Origin: Leptolyngbya sp. Heron Island J
Lineage (GTDB): Bacteria; Cyanobacteriota; Cyanobacteriia; Phormidesmidales; Phormidesmidaceae
Reading direction: 5' to 3'
Assembly: GCF_000482245.1 (NCBI RefSeq)
Contig: NZ_AWNH01000106.1
Coordinates: forward strand, 1 to 64,000
DNA length: 64,000 bases
Shown here: positions 44,461 to 53,432 of the stretch, piece after piece
Layout: each line of letters opens with the position of its first letter
Position numbering within the stretch: the stretch's first letter is position 1
The notes under the pieces: generated by a model
Seen by the model: the letters and a program-made list of their open reading frames with translations, nothing else
What the model was told of the DNA's origin: nothing
Databases searched by the model: none
Position numbers and translations under genes: made by a program

Positions 44461-47400
44461 ATGTCTCGATCTCTAAAAGTAAATAATACGGCGATTCAAA
44501 CTGTTAAAGGTGCTCTCAAACGATGCGGTTTCCGCAGCCAACGCTCCCTGGCTGAAGATCTGAATATGGCGCTATCGACCATCAGTCGGTTCCTCAATGG
44601 TAAGCCGGTGGACTTTGCTACGTTTGTGGAAATTTGCGATCGCTTAAATCTAAACTGGCAAACCCTTAGCGGTGATGCGACTGAAACAGTTTTAGAACCG
44701 CCATCGCCACTCACGTCTCTCGCTATTCAGGCTCCTGCTAATGGTACCCTGACTCTAAAAACTGAATGTAGTGCAAATGCACGACAGCAAGATTGGGGAG
44801 AAGCCATTGACACCAGTTTTTTTCATGGGCGCAGTGAAGAATTAGCTAGACTGCAGACCGCTATTCTGACCGACAAGTGTCGTCTAGTTGCAATCTTGGG
44901 CATTGGTGGTATCGGCAAAACTAGCCTGGCGGCAAAACTGTCGCACACCATTCAATCTGGTTTTGATGCGGTTATTTGGCGTTCTGTGCGCAACGCTCCA
45001 CTCCTCAAATCGCTACTGCAACAGCTCGTGCCATTTGTATCGAAGCAGCAGGATATAGAACCTACCTTAGAGCGTCTTTTTTACTGGCTACGTAGGCATC
45101 GCTGTCTGATCATTTTAGATAATGTGGAAACATTGTTAGAAAGTGGTCAATCGGGTCAATATCGTGTTGGATACGAAGACTATGGCGCTTTATTACGTCA
45201 ATTTAGTGAAACAGCTCACTGCAGCTGTTTAGTCATTACTAGTCGGGAAAAGCCTAGTGAAATTGGTTTTTTAGAAAGCGAACAGTTATTAACCCGCTCA
45301 TTTCAGCTAGATGGATCGGCAGCAGCAGCTCAAGCCATTGTCCGAACTAAAGGATTATTGGGTACATCTGAGATTATTCAACAGTTCTGTCAGCGATATG
45401 GAAACAATCCCCTTGCTATCAAAATTGTCGGCACGTCGATCCAGTCAATTTTTGATGGGGATATTAGTCTCTTCTTGCAGGAAAATGCGCCGATTTTTAA
45501 TGATTTTCGCAGGCTGCTTGATCAACAATTTGAACGTCTCTCTACCCTGGAGAAAAGTATTCTATATTGGCTGGCTGTTAATCGGGAATGGACGACAGCA
45601 GCTGAGTTGGTCCACGATATCTGGCCTGTAGTGTTGCGGACGGATGTATTTGATGCCTTAGAGTCCTTGAGCTGGCGATCGCTAATTGAAACTAAGGCAG
45701 GTCAATATACTCAGCAGCCAGTAATCATGGAGTATGTCACTGATCGTTTGGTGCAGACAGTTTATGAAGAATTAGAAACTCTTTACAGGTTAGGGCAACT
45801 GAATTCTGCTTCACCTTTACTATTTCACACCCACGCTTTACTCAAAACAACAACTAAAGATTATGTTCGCGACAGCCAGCGACGGATGTTGCTTTCACCC
45901 TTGGCGCAACGGCTACAAACAACGCTAATGCAACCACAGATAGTGAAACAGTGTATGTTGTCAGTTCTGGCATCGCTCAGACAGGTTGTAGCTGGCTACG
46001 GTGCTGGTAATTTTATCAATCTATGTCGACAGCTCAAAATTGACTTAACCGAATATGATTTTTCTGATCTTGCTATCTGGCAGGCAGATTTATTAGAAGC
46101 CAGCCTCAAGGGAGTTAACTTTACGCGTGCCAATTTCCATCATTGTCAATTTAGCTATCATTTTGGTGCTGTTACCGCTCTGACATTAAATTCAGGCAAC
46201 ACACTGCTGGCAGCAGGGGATCTCCAGGGAAATATTCATATCTGGGAAACAGATACCTATCAAAATATATGCACCATCAATGGACATGCGGATGGGATTT
46301 TTGCGATCGCGTTCTCACCTGATAGTCAATATCTTGTCAGTGGCAGTAGTGATACTACGATTAAACTGTGGCAGGTACGTGACTATGAGTGTGTCAAAAC
46401 CTTTCAAGGACATAGTCAAATGGTGATGTCTGTTGCATTTTCACCAGATGGCAAACATATCGCTAGTGCCAGCTTTGATAACATTATTAAACTATGGGGT
46501 ATAACCAGCGATCAGTGTTTGCATACCTTAAAAGGGCATACCAGCTCAGTTAGATCACTCACCTTTACCACAACAGGAAATATTCTAGCTAGTGCCAGTT
46601 TTGATAAAACCATTAAGCTTTGGGACTGGCAGCAAGGAAAGTGCATAACCAGTCTGAAAGGACATACCCAGGGTGTCTGGAGTCTTGCATTTGGTCCTAA
46701 CGATCGTTTTTTGGTGAGCGGTGGTGACGATCGCAATATTCGGGTGTGGGAGCCAACAACAGGTCAGTGTCTCAAAACATTGTCCAGCAACCAGGCTGTT
46801 TGGTTTGTAACGGTTAGCCCTGATGGCAAAAGGCTGGCCACTGGTGACAACAATGGCTTAATTCAGCTTTGGAATCTTGAATCTGACCTGTGTGAACAGT
46901 CTCTTTGTGGTCATACTGGCTGGCTCTGGTCGCTAATATTTTCAAAAGATGGTAACAGGCTCTATAGCTGTGGCCAAGATCGTACTATCCGTATGTGGGA
47001 TCTACAAAATGGGTACTGTGTAAAATCGCTTTCCGGCTATACCAATACGGTCTGGTCTCTTGCCTTCTCGCCGGATGGCCAGACATTGGCTAGTGGCACC
47101 CATGATGGCAACATTCGACTTTGGAATATAACCTCTGGCAAATGTGTTTCAGAAATACCTCACAACAGCCCGGTTTTTGACGTTGACTTTAGCTCAGATG
47201 GAAAATATCTCGTGAGCGGTGGAGATGACATTACGGTAAAAGTTTGGCAATTAGACAATACGGTTTTGTATCGTAACTTTGTGGGGCACACCAGTGTTGT
47301 TCGTTCGGTAGCGTTTCATCCTCACAGTCATCTGGTGGCTAGTGCTGGCGCTGATCAAACGATCAAGCTTTGGGATATTGCTAGTAACAGCTGTAGGCGT

Positions 47401-48012
47401 ACGTTAACAGGACACAGCAGTATTGTTTGGTCGTCTGTGTTTTCCCATGATGCAGCCTGCTTGGTAACCGGTAGTTTGGACTGTTCAGTCAAACTCTGGA
47501 GTGTTGAAACCGGCGACTGTCTGCGGACATTCGAGGGCCATTCTGACAGTGTTTTTGCAGTTGCCTTTAGCGCCGACAATAGTTTACTAGCCAGCACTAG
47601 TTCTGATGCTACGGTCAAGCTGTGGAGTGTTAAAACCGGACAATGTCTCAAAACCTTGACAGGGCATTCTAACAATATTTTAATCGGCGTTTTTTCGCCA
47701 GATGGTTCTATATTTGCCAGTAGTGAGTTGAACGGCAGTATCAAGATCTGGGATGTTGACAGCGGTCAATGTTGTCTGACACTACAAGCACATAATCATG
47801 TTCTGTGGGCTCTGGCCTTTAGCCCCAATGGTCAGATTCTGGCTAGCGGTGGCGAAGGGGATATGGTTAAGCTTTGGGATACCCAATCATGGCAGTGCCT
47901 TGATACCCTACGTTTACCTGGGCTCTATGAAGGGATAAATCTAACCGATGCGACCGGATTATCGGTAGCCCAACGAAATTCACTACAGGCTTTGGGTGCG
48001 GTATCTGCATAA
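44461..48012 (+). CDS. HTH-NB-ARC-WD40 STAND protein
   Basis: A 1183-residue protein. A helix-turn-helix at about 27-48 (RSLAEDLNMALSTISRFLNG) is followed by an NB-ARC ATPase with Walker A LGIGGIGKTSLAAKL (about 147), Walker B CLIILDNVETLL (about 214), the SRE sensor region (VITSREKP) and GLP-like NNPLAIKIVG. A helical arm domain precedes fourteen WD40 repeats (about 570-1140), likely two seven-bladed propellers. It ends in INLTDATGLSVAQRNSLQALG, a pentapeptide-like cap typical of cyanobacterial NB-ARC WD40 proteins. ATG 44461 is chosen over upstream codons because GGGAG lies 12 bases before it and the HTH starts soon after. Ligand and output are unknown. Confidence 0.92.
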   Translation: MSRSLKVNNTAIQTVKGALKRCGFRSQRSLAEDLNMALSTISRFLNGKPVDFATFVEICDRLNLNWQTLSGDATETVLEPPSPLTSLAIQAPANGTLTLKTECSANARQQDWGEAIDTSFFHGRSEELARLQTAILTDKCRLVAILGIGGIGKTSLAAKLSHTIQSGFDAVIWRSVRNAPLLKSLLQQLVPFVSKQQDIEPTLERLFYWLRRHRCLIILDNVETLLESGQSGQYRVGYEDYGALLRQFSETAHCSCLVITSREKPSEIGFLESEQLLTRSFQLDGSAAAAQAIVRTKGLLGTSEIIQQFCQRYGNNPLAIKIVGTSIQSIFDGDISLFLQENAPIFNDFRRLLDQQFERLSTLEKSILYWLAVNREWTTAAELVHDIWPVVLRTDVFDALESLSWRSLIETKAGQYTQQPVIMEYVTDRLVQTVYEELETLYRLGQLNSASPLLFHTHALLKTTTKDYVRDSQRRMLLSPLAQRLQTTLMQPQIVKQCMLSVLASLRQVVAGYGAGNFINLCRQLKIDLTEYDFSDLAIWQADLLEASLKGVNFTRANFHHCQFSYHFGAVTALTLNSGNTLLAAGDLQGNIHIWETDTYQNICTINGHADGIFAIAFSPDSQYLVSGSSDTTIKLWQVRDYECVKTFQGHSQMVMSVAFSPDGKHIASASFDNIIKLWGITSDQCLHTLKGHTSSVRSLTFTTTGNILASASFDKTIKLWDWQQGKCITSLKGHTQGVWSLAFGPNDRFLVSGGDDRNIRVWEPTTGQCLKTLSSNQAVWFVTVSPDGKRLATGDNNGLIQLWNLESDLCEQSLCGHTGWLWSLIFSKDGNRLYSCGQDRTIRMWDLQNGYCVKSLSGYTNTVWSLAFSPDGQTLASGTHDGNIRLWNITSGKCVSEIPHNSPVFDVDFSSDGKYLVSGGDDITVKVWQLDNTVLYRNFVGHTSVVRSVAFHPHSHLVASAGADQTIKLWDIASNSCRRTLTGHSSIVWSSVFSHDAACLVTGSLDCSVKLWSVETGDCLRTFEGHSDSVFAVAFSADNSLLASTSSDATVKLWSVKTGQCLKTLTGHSNNILIGVFSPDGSIFASSELNGSIKIWDVDSGQCCLTLQAHNHVLWALAFSPNGQILASGGEGDMVKLWDTQSWQCLDTLRLPGLYEGINLTDATGLSVAQRNSLQALGAVSA

Positions 48013-48033
48013 GCCCTTAAAGTACCAAACCTA

Positions 48034-48885
48034 TTACCAGCCGTCGTCGCGGTAGTCTTGCTCGTCGCGATAGTCACGCTCTGGATAGTTGCGATCGCGT
48101 CCCCGTTCATCATAGCCCCGGTCATCATAGCCCTGGTCGCGATATCGTCTGTCATCGTAGCCCCGTTCTGGATAATTACGCCCCGAGCCTTGTTCCGGAT
48201 ATCCCTGACCCTGGTCTGGATAGCCTCTACCGCCCTGACCACCATAGCCTCGGTCGTCATAACCGCGCTCATAGCCCTGACCTTGATAATCGCGACCATA
48301 GCCCCGGTCATCATAGCTCCGCTCTGGATAGCCTCTACCGCCCTGGCCACCATAGCCCCGATTGTCGTAACCCTGACCACCGTAAGGATTTTGATAGCTT
48401 CTATCATAGGGATTGCTATAGGGATTGCCATAGGGATCGCGCTGAGGTTTGCCACCGCTTTCCACGTAGCGCTTCAGTTGATATGCCATTCGCCGCAATC
48501 CATCACGCTCATCCTCGCGAATAAATGGCAGAAATACATTCGCCAGGGGACCCATAAAAATATCTCGATGCAAATAGCGAGTGCGACCGGGGGTAATTTC
48601 CTGCATTTCAAACGAATGCTCGGTTTTTAACCCTGGAATTTTGGAGACCCAGCGCAGACAGTTGCCAGGCCGTAATGTGGTTACGACTGGCTGGAATTCT
48701 GTATCAGCATCTCCTTCAATCCGCTGCATAGCCAGAAATACCTCACGACCCAACATAAAGTTTGAGCGCGGGTCGCAATCATAGAGAAACGTATTCCAAT
48801 AACGCCAGTCTTCCTTGCGAACTAAGGCATCCCAGACCTCGGCAGCGGTGGCGTTGATTTCAATTTCAGCGTAGAGACTTGGCAT
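48034..48885 (-). CDS. SRPBCC-fold protein with long disordered Gly/Tyr/Asp/Arg tail
   Basis: A 283-residue protein. Residues about 1-150 form an SRPBCC (START/Bet v1-like) ligand-binding domain: MPSLYAEIEINATAAEVWDAL, then LGREVFLAMQRI and TRYLHRDIFMGPLANVFLPF. The last about 130 residues are low-complexity, dominated by G, Y, D, R and Q in units like GYDDRGYG and GGQGGRGYP. This resembles RNA-binding or phase-separating tails. The start at 48885 follows the domain; the frame extends to 48924. The opposite strand is open because of the repeat but is not coding. Convergent with the NB-ARC gene, 21 bases apart. Confidence 0.85.
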   Translation of the reverse strand: MPSLYAEIEINATAAEVWDALVRKEDWRYWNTFLYDCDPRSNFMLGREVFLAMQRIEGDADTEFQPVVTTLRPGNCLRWVSKIPGLKTEHSFEMQEITPGRTRYLHRDIFMGPLANVFLPFIREDERDGLRRMAYQLKRYVESGGKPQRDPYGNPYSNPYDRSYQNPYGGQGYDNRGYGGQGGRGYPERSYDDRGYGRDYQGQGYERGYDDRGYGGQGGRGYPDQGQGYPEQGSGRNYPERGYDDRRYRDQGYDDRGYDERGRDRNYPERDYRDEQDYRDDGW

Positions 48886-49073
48886 AGGGTAGGGGCAATG
48901 GGGAGTGGGCAATCGAGCTGACACTGGGTAGGCAGATTTTATGGAACCGACGGATACGTATTTTTCGTCGAAAAGTTTTTAGATCGATAGTTCCAAAGGT
49001 CGCAGGATGGGACCATCAGGGCTTAACATTTTTTTACTACATACCCGTTCCCCACTAGTCGAGGTTTTAAAGC

Positions 49074-50471
49074 ATGGTCAGTTTGACACCGAACCCTAGC
49101 TATAGTTTAACCATCCGCATGCATGTGCCCAACCAGGCCGGTATGTTGGCTCAGGTGGCTCAAGCAATTGCGGAGGCTGGCGGCAGTTTGGGTGATATTG
49201 ATGTGGTGGAACGGTGTCGTGAAAATGTGACCCGCGATGTTAGCGTTGATGCCGCTAGTGCTGAACATGCTGAGGAAATTGTAAACGCGGTCTATGCTCT
49301 GGAGCATATTGAGGTGGTCGAGGTCCACGATCGCACCTTTAAGCTGCATGAGGGGGGCAAAATCCATATGGAATGCAAGGCCCCTGTGCGCAGTCAGGAA
49401 GATCTGGCGATGGCCTATACCCCCGGTGTAGGCCGAGTATGTTCTGAAATTGCGCGGCATCCAGAGCGAGTATACGACCTGACGATTAAATCCAATACGG
49501 TGGCGATTATTACCGATGGCAGTGCGGTCCTAGGGCTGGGCAATTTGGGGCCAGCAGGGGCTTTGCCGGTGATGGAAGGTAAGGCCATGCTGTTTAAGGA
49601 ATTTGCCGGGTTAGATGGCTTCCCGATTTGTCTGGATACTCAGGACACCGATGAAATTGTGGAAACGGTCAAACGGATTGCGCCAGTATTTGGTGGGGTA
49701 AATCTGGAGGACATTAGTGCTCCTCGCTGTTTTGAGATTGAGGCGCGGCTGCAAAAGGAATTGGATATCCCGATTTTTCATGACGATCAGCATGGCACCG
49801 CCATTGTCAGTCTGGCGGCGCTGGTGAATGCGCTCAAGGTGGTGGGTAAGGAGCCGCAAATGGGTGAGATCAAGCTGGTGATTAACGGCGCAGGTGCAGC
49901 TGGACTGGCCATGGCGCGATTGTTCAAAAAAGCAGGGGTCAACAATATTATGGTGTGTGATTCGCGGGGGATTATTAGTCGCGATCGCACCGACCTGAAC
50001 GATCGCAAGCAAGAATTTGTTGTTGACCAAAGCGGCACCCTGGCCGATGCCATGGTAGGAGCAGATGTATTTATGGGGGTGAGCGCCCCCGGTGTGGTTA
50101 CCGTTGACATGGTGAAGGCCATGGCCAAAGATCCGATTGTTTTTGCCATGGCCAATCCGGTACCGGAAATCCAGCCAGAATTGCTAAATGGCATCGTCGC
50201 AGTGATGGCCACCGGACGCAGCGATTACCCTAACCAGATCAACAATGTGCTGGCCTTTCCTGGTCTATTGCGAGGAGCCATCGACTGTCGCGCTGAGGCA
50301 ATTACCACCGGCATGTTTTTGCACGCGGCTCATGCGATCGCAACGCTCATCCCGGATAACGAACTACGCCCCGACCACATTGTCCCCTCAGTCTTTGATC
50401 CGCGAGTGGCCACAGCAGTGGCAGGAGCAGTGAAGCAAGCTGCGCGGGATTCTGGAGTCGCCAAAAATTAA
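49074..50471 (+). CDS. Malic enzyme with N-terminal ACT domain
   Basis: A 465-residue NAD(P)-dependent malate dehydrogenase (decarboxylating), converting malate to pyruvate and CO2. Residues about 8-85 are an ACT regulatory domain (SYSLTIRMHVPNQAGMLAQVA...GGSLGDIDVV). The malic domain has AYTPGVGRVCSEIA, KGNTVAIITDGSAVLGLGNLGP-type sequence and the metal-binding IFHDDQHGTAIV. The NAD-binding domain has VINGAGAAGLAMARLFKKAG and MANPVPEIQPE. Bacterial malic enzymes with an N-terminal ACT domain are common in this lineage. Frame and length are intact. Confidence 0.95.
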   Translation: MVSLTPNPSYSLTIRMHVPNQAGMLAQVAQAIAEAGGSLGDIDVVERCRENVTRDVSVDAASAEHAEEIVNAVYALEHIEVVEVHDRTFKLHEGGKIHMECKAPVRSQEDLAMAYTPGVGRVCSEIARHPERVYDLTIKSNTVAIITDGSAVLGLGNLGPAGALPVMEGKAMLFKEFAGLDGFPICLDTQDTDEIVETVKRIAPVFGGVNLEDISAPRCFEIEARLQKELDIPIFHDDQHGTAIVSLAALVNALKVVGKEPQMGEIKLVINGAGAAGLAMARLFKKAGVNNIMVCDSRGIISRDRTDLNDRKQEFVVDQSGTLADAMVGADVFMGVSAPGVVTVDMVKAMAKDPIVFAMANPVPEIQPELLNGIVAVMATGRSDYPNQINNVLAFPGLLRGAIDCRAEAITTGMFLHAAHAIATLIPDNELRPDHIVPSVFDPRVATAVAGAVKQAARDSGVAKN

Positions 50472-50636
50472 TGCACTTTTAGCCAGTCAAACAGCTGTTG
50501 CACCGTCAGTTTTAGCTGGATGTCGTCCAAACCAGGGATGACATCCAGCCCTGTCAGTTCATCAGGAATACGATTGACTTCGGAGAACTTCGGTGTCGTT
50601 GGTATGAATTGGCCGCTCTTAGGGGCGATGAGGATG
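50471..50636 (-). pseudogene. Possible remnant of a protein-coding gene (C-terminal part)
   Basis: The minus strand has a 55-codon frame ending in a stop at 50471-50473, reading FIPTTPKFSEVNRIPDELTG, then LDVIPGLDDIQLKLTVQQLF and DWLKVH. The composition is protein-like, but no start codon or ribosome-binding site precedes it and an in-frame stop lies just upstream. It is probably the tail of a lost gene. Family not recognised. Confidence 0.35.
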
Positions 50637-50707
50637 TCTCATGGCATCTTCATTGTTGCTTTGGAGAAACTAACAATGTGACAGAAGATTTTTTCAAAGA
50701 GAATCCC

Positions 50708-51001
50708 ATGACGACCACTAAAAAGTTCAATGCACCCACCAGTCACACAACTGCCTGGGTTGCCCAAACCTGGTTATCCTTTATTATTGCTATTTCAGCT
50801 ACTGCCATTGGCATTGTTTATTTGCCGACTGATGTTTGGCTCAAAGGCTACCTGGGGATGGGATTGCTTTTTTCGGTAGGCTCCACAGTGAGTTTGTCAA
50901 AAACCGTTCGCGATCAAGAAGAAGCCAAACGGATGCTGAGTCGCATTGACGAAGCGAAATTAGAGCGATTGTTGGCAGAATACGATCCGTTTAAGCAGTA
51001 G
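50708..51001 (+). CDS. YiaA/YiaB-type two-helix membrane protein
   Basis: A 97-residue inner-membrane protein with two hydrophobic helices (TTAWVAQTWLSFIIAISATA and LKGYLGMGLLFSVGSTVSLS) and a charged C-terminal tail with RDQEEAKRMLSRIDEAKLER. This is the YiaAB two-helix pattern, of unknown biochemical role. ATG at 50708 fits the domain start. The frame extends to 50609, but that part overlaps the remnant on the other strand and looks non-coding. Convergent with the Uma2 gene. Confidence 0.8.
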   Translation: MTTTKKFNAPTSHTTAWVAQTWLSFIIAISATAIGIVYLPTDVWLKGYLGMGLLFSVGSTVSLSKTVRDQEEAKRMLSRIDEAKLERLLAEYDPFKQ

Positions 51002-51007
51002 GAACAG

Positions 51008-51595
51008 CTATTCACCTGCTGCAAAAACAGTTTGGGCCGTTAGCGTCAGTGTTGGAAATGTAGGCGAGGATAGCAGGTCATTCCCGGTAAAGGCTTGTTC
51101 TTGATATTGTCCATCGACTAGGGAAAGGACTAACACAACAGCAGCAGTAGGATCAATAATCCAATACTCAGGAATTTCTCTTCCTGCATACTCTGCTCGC
51201 TTATCCTGATAATCCCGTGCACGGGATTTCTTGTCCTGCTCACTATTGGAAACTACTTCTATGACCAAAGCTGGAGCAGGCATCTCAAACGTGATGAGAG
51301 AACGTTTTTGACCTGACAGGGCAACTTGAGCATCGGGTGTCAATACCATCAGATCGGGGTAGCGGGTTTCGGCGTAATTGCCAGAAACAGCAATCTCGGT
51401 TCCTCGTCTCAGTAATGAGTAAGGAACTATTTGCAAAAATATCGAGATTAAAAACATAGCAATACTTACGTTAGTATCACTCTCAGCCCCCATGGCGACT
51501 AAAACTCCATCCCTAAGCTGATAACGGACATCGGTGCCATCGTCGTAGCTGAGATACTCCTCCAATGTCATCCGTTGTTTGGTTGAAATAGTCAT
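51008..51595 (-). CDS. Uma2-family (DUF820) putative endonuclease
   Basis: A 195-residue protein of the PD-(D/E)xK nuclease fold. The N-terminal MTLEEYLSYDDGTDVRYQL, the Asp in ETRYPDLMVL and the Glu plus following charged loop in PALVIEVVSNSEQDKKSRAR match Uma2/DUF820. The family is greatly expanded in cyanobacteria. Its biological role is poorly known, and some members are transposon- or restriction-linked. ATG 51595 is chosen because AAAGGCAA lies upstream; the frame extends to 51658. No partner methylase is adjacent. Confidence 0.85.
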   Translation of the reverse strand: MTISTKQRMTLEEYLSYDDGTDVRYQLRDGVLVAMGAESDTNVSIAMFLISIFLQIVPYSLLRRGTEIAVSGNYAETRYPDLMVLTPDAQVALSGQKRSLITFEMPAPALVIEVVSNSEQDKKSRARDYQDKRAEYAGREIPEYWIIDPTAAVVLVLSLVDGQYQEQAFTGNDLLSSPTFPTLTLTAQTVFAAGE

Positions 51596-51679
51596 GGGTT
51601 TGCCTTTGCTCAAAAAAGCATGGTTAAAGAAGGGGGTGATCAAACAAGACCTATCCATGCCTAGCTTAGCTTAGCTTCC

Positions 51680-53023
51680 CTATTGAGCAGTAGAGCGTTG
51701 CAACTTCACCATAAAAAAACCATCCATGTCTTGTTTATGGGGCCACACAGTGGCCCAGCCTTGTTCGCTAACAAAAGGGGCGACAGGAGATTCCTTGTTA
51801 GGTGGCTGAATTTGCCAATCAGGATGATCGTGGAGAAACCCCTGGATCAGGTTTTGATTTTCGTCGGGATGGAGCGTACAGGTGGAATACACTAAAACAC
51901 CGTCTGGCTTCACCCAATCCACAGCTGCTTCGAGTAGCTCTCGCTGTAGCGTGGTGAGACCGGCAATGGAGTCCGGTGTCTGTCGCCAGCGAGCATCGGC
52001 GTGGCGATGCAAAGTCCCCAGGCCGGAACAGGGCACATCTAACAATACTCGGTCGGCAATGCCTTTAAATTCAGGATGCTCCCGGCTGTCGCCCATGACG
52101 GTTTCAATGCTGTTCAGCTGCAGACGCTTAGCGTTTTGACGGATTTTGTTGAGACGAGATGAGGTGCGATCGCAACCCAGCACCCGACAATCATCTCCCA
52201 TCATTTCTGCCAAATGTGTCGTTTTACCCCCCGGTGCCCCACAGGCATCAATAATCGTTTCTCCCGGCTGTGGATCTACCAAATAGCTCACCAGCTGGGC
52301 GCTGCCATCCTGCACTATCCACCAGCCCTCGTCATAGCCTGGCAGCTGCCGCACATTTCCCACCGAGCCAACAACCCGAATCGCATCTGGCAGGGTGGCA
52401 TGGGGTTTCACCGTTAACCCATGGTCTGTCAGGGCTGCACTCACCTGTTCCACCGTCGCCCGTAACCGATTTACACGCAGATCAATTTTGGGCGTTTGAT
52501 TAAACCAATCGCAGAGACTGGCAATTTCATCAGTGGGCAGTAGCAGCTGCCAGATCTGCACAATCCAATCAGGGTAACTATGTAAAACGCCCAACGCTTG
52601 AGTACTATCCACGGGTAGTTGCAGTGGATCGCCTGCGGCTTGCAACCGGATATACTGCCGCAACATGCCATTGACTACGCCACTGAGCTTCCCCAAACGC
52701 TGCTGTTTTGCCAATGTAACCGTTGTATCAACAACAGCATGGTCAGGCACATGGTCAAGGTATCGCAGCTGATAGAACCCAAGATGCAACACCCGCCGTA
52801 GATCTGCAGGTTGCTGCGCTGCCCTACGTTTACCCAGTTGGTCAATTAGAGCATCCAGTGTGCGCTGGCGACGCACACTGCCGTAAATCAATTCTGTTGC
52901 TAACCGCCGATCGGCAGGAGCCAAATCAAATTTGCCGATGTTACGCTCTAGGGCAACATCGGCAAATGCACCTTTATCAATCTCTCTAAGTACTGTGAAA
53001 GCTAGCTGTCGTGCCGCTGTCAC
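51680..53023 (-). CDS. rsmB: 16S rRNA m5C967 methyltransferase RsmB
   Basis: A 447-residue SAM-dependent RNA methyltransferase. The NusB-like RNA-binding domain (about 1-130) begins RQLAFTVLREIDKGAFADVALERN. The Rossmann domain has DACGAPGGKTTHLAEMMGD, VLLDVPCSGLGTLHRHADARW (first catalytic Cys in PCSG) and VYSTCTLHPDENQ (second Cys in STCT). It methylates C5 of C967 in 16S rRNA. It lies 2 bases downstream of a small membrane-protein gene, itself downstream of petN, giving a petN-orf-rsmB order. Confidence 0.96.
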   Translation of the reverse strand: MTAARQLAFTVLREIDKGAFADVALERNIGKFDLAPADRRLATELIYGSVRRQRTLDALIDQLGKRRAAQQPADLRRVLHLGFYQLRYLDHVPDHAVVDTTVTLAKQQRLGKLSGVVNGMLRQYIRLQAAGDPLQLPVDSTQALGVLHSYPDWIVQIWQLLLPTDEIASLCDWFNQTPKIDLRVNRLRATVEQVSAALTDHGLTVKPHATLPDAIRVVGSVGNVRQLPGYDEGWWIVQDGSAQLVSYLVDPQPGETIIDACGAPGGKTTHLAEMMGDDCRVLGCDRTSSRLNKIRQNAKRLQLNSIETVMGDSREHPEFKGIADRVLLDVPCSGLGTLHRHADARWRQTPDSIAGLTTLQRELLEAAVDWVKPDGVLVYSTCTLHPDENQNLIQGFLHDHPDWQIQPPNKESPVAPFVSEQGWATVWPHKQDMDGFFMVKLQRSTAQ

Positions 53024-53025
53024 AG

Positions 53026-53208
53026 CTACTTCTTACCCTTCCGTTTACGTACAGGGGTGCGATTGTCCAGCTTTTCCTGGGAACGTTGGCGTCTATCTCG
53101 CCACTCAACCGCCGTTAGATAAATAACACCACCTGTCACCACTACCAACAGCAATGCCGCTAATGTGGCCAGGACACCATACGCTTGGGCTTCTAGTTCA
53201 CCTGTCAT
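53026..53208 (-). CDS. Small single-helix membrane protein between petN and rsmB
   Basis: A 60-residue protein with one transmembrane helix (about residues 9-31, YGVLATLAALLLVVVTGGVI) and a very basic cytoplasmic tail rich in RDRRQRSQEK and KRKGKK. It is not recognised as a known cytochrome b6f or photosystem subunit. It lies 18 bases downstream of petN and 2 bases before rsmB on the same strand, so it is almost certainly co-transcribed with them. Its location suggests a thylakoid role, but that is inference. Confidence 0.7.
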   Translation of the reverse strand: MTGELEAQAYGVLATLAALLLVVVTGGVIYLTAVEWRDRRQRSQEKLDNRTPVRKRKGKK

Positions 53209-53226
53209 TGATGTACCACCAGCTCT

Positions 53227-53316
53227 TTAGAAACCGTTGCGACCCCAAATTACCATCGAGATGGAGAAGCTAAAGAAAGCGAGTAATCCAACCCAACCGA
53301 GTGTCAAAATGTCCAT
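53227..53316 (-). CDS. petN: Cytochrome b6f complex subunit PetN
   Basis: A 29-residue single-helix subunit of the cytochrome b6f complex. It begins [19 protein letters not shown] and ends in MVIWGRNGF, matching PetN (MDILTLGWV...WGRNGL) over its whole length. The helix spans about residues 3-24. It is too short for standard ORF thresholds and is called from direct reading. The stop TAA is at 53227-53229, and the spacer to the next gene is 18 bases. Confidence 0.96.
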   Translation of the reverse strand: MDILTLGWVGLLAFFSFSISMVIWGRNGF

Positions 53317-53432
53317 ATCGCCTAACTTGCGTTGTTTACTAAATTAAAAATGCCGGTTAACCGGTTGCTTCTATCATACGGTAGATCAATGCCCGATTTT
53401 TGGGCGATGGCAAAATTGACACAGGACAGCTC

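Noticed and set aside
48058-48630. Long plus-strand frame opposite the SRPBCC tail
   Set aside because: It is the complement of a low-complexity coding repeat and translates to repetitive Ile/Ala/Thr-rich sequence with no start support.
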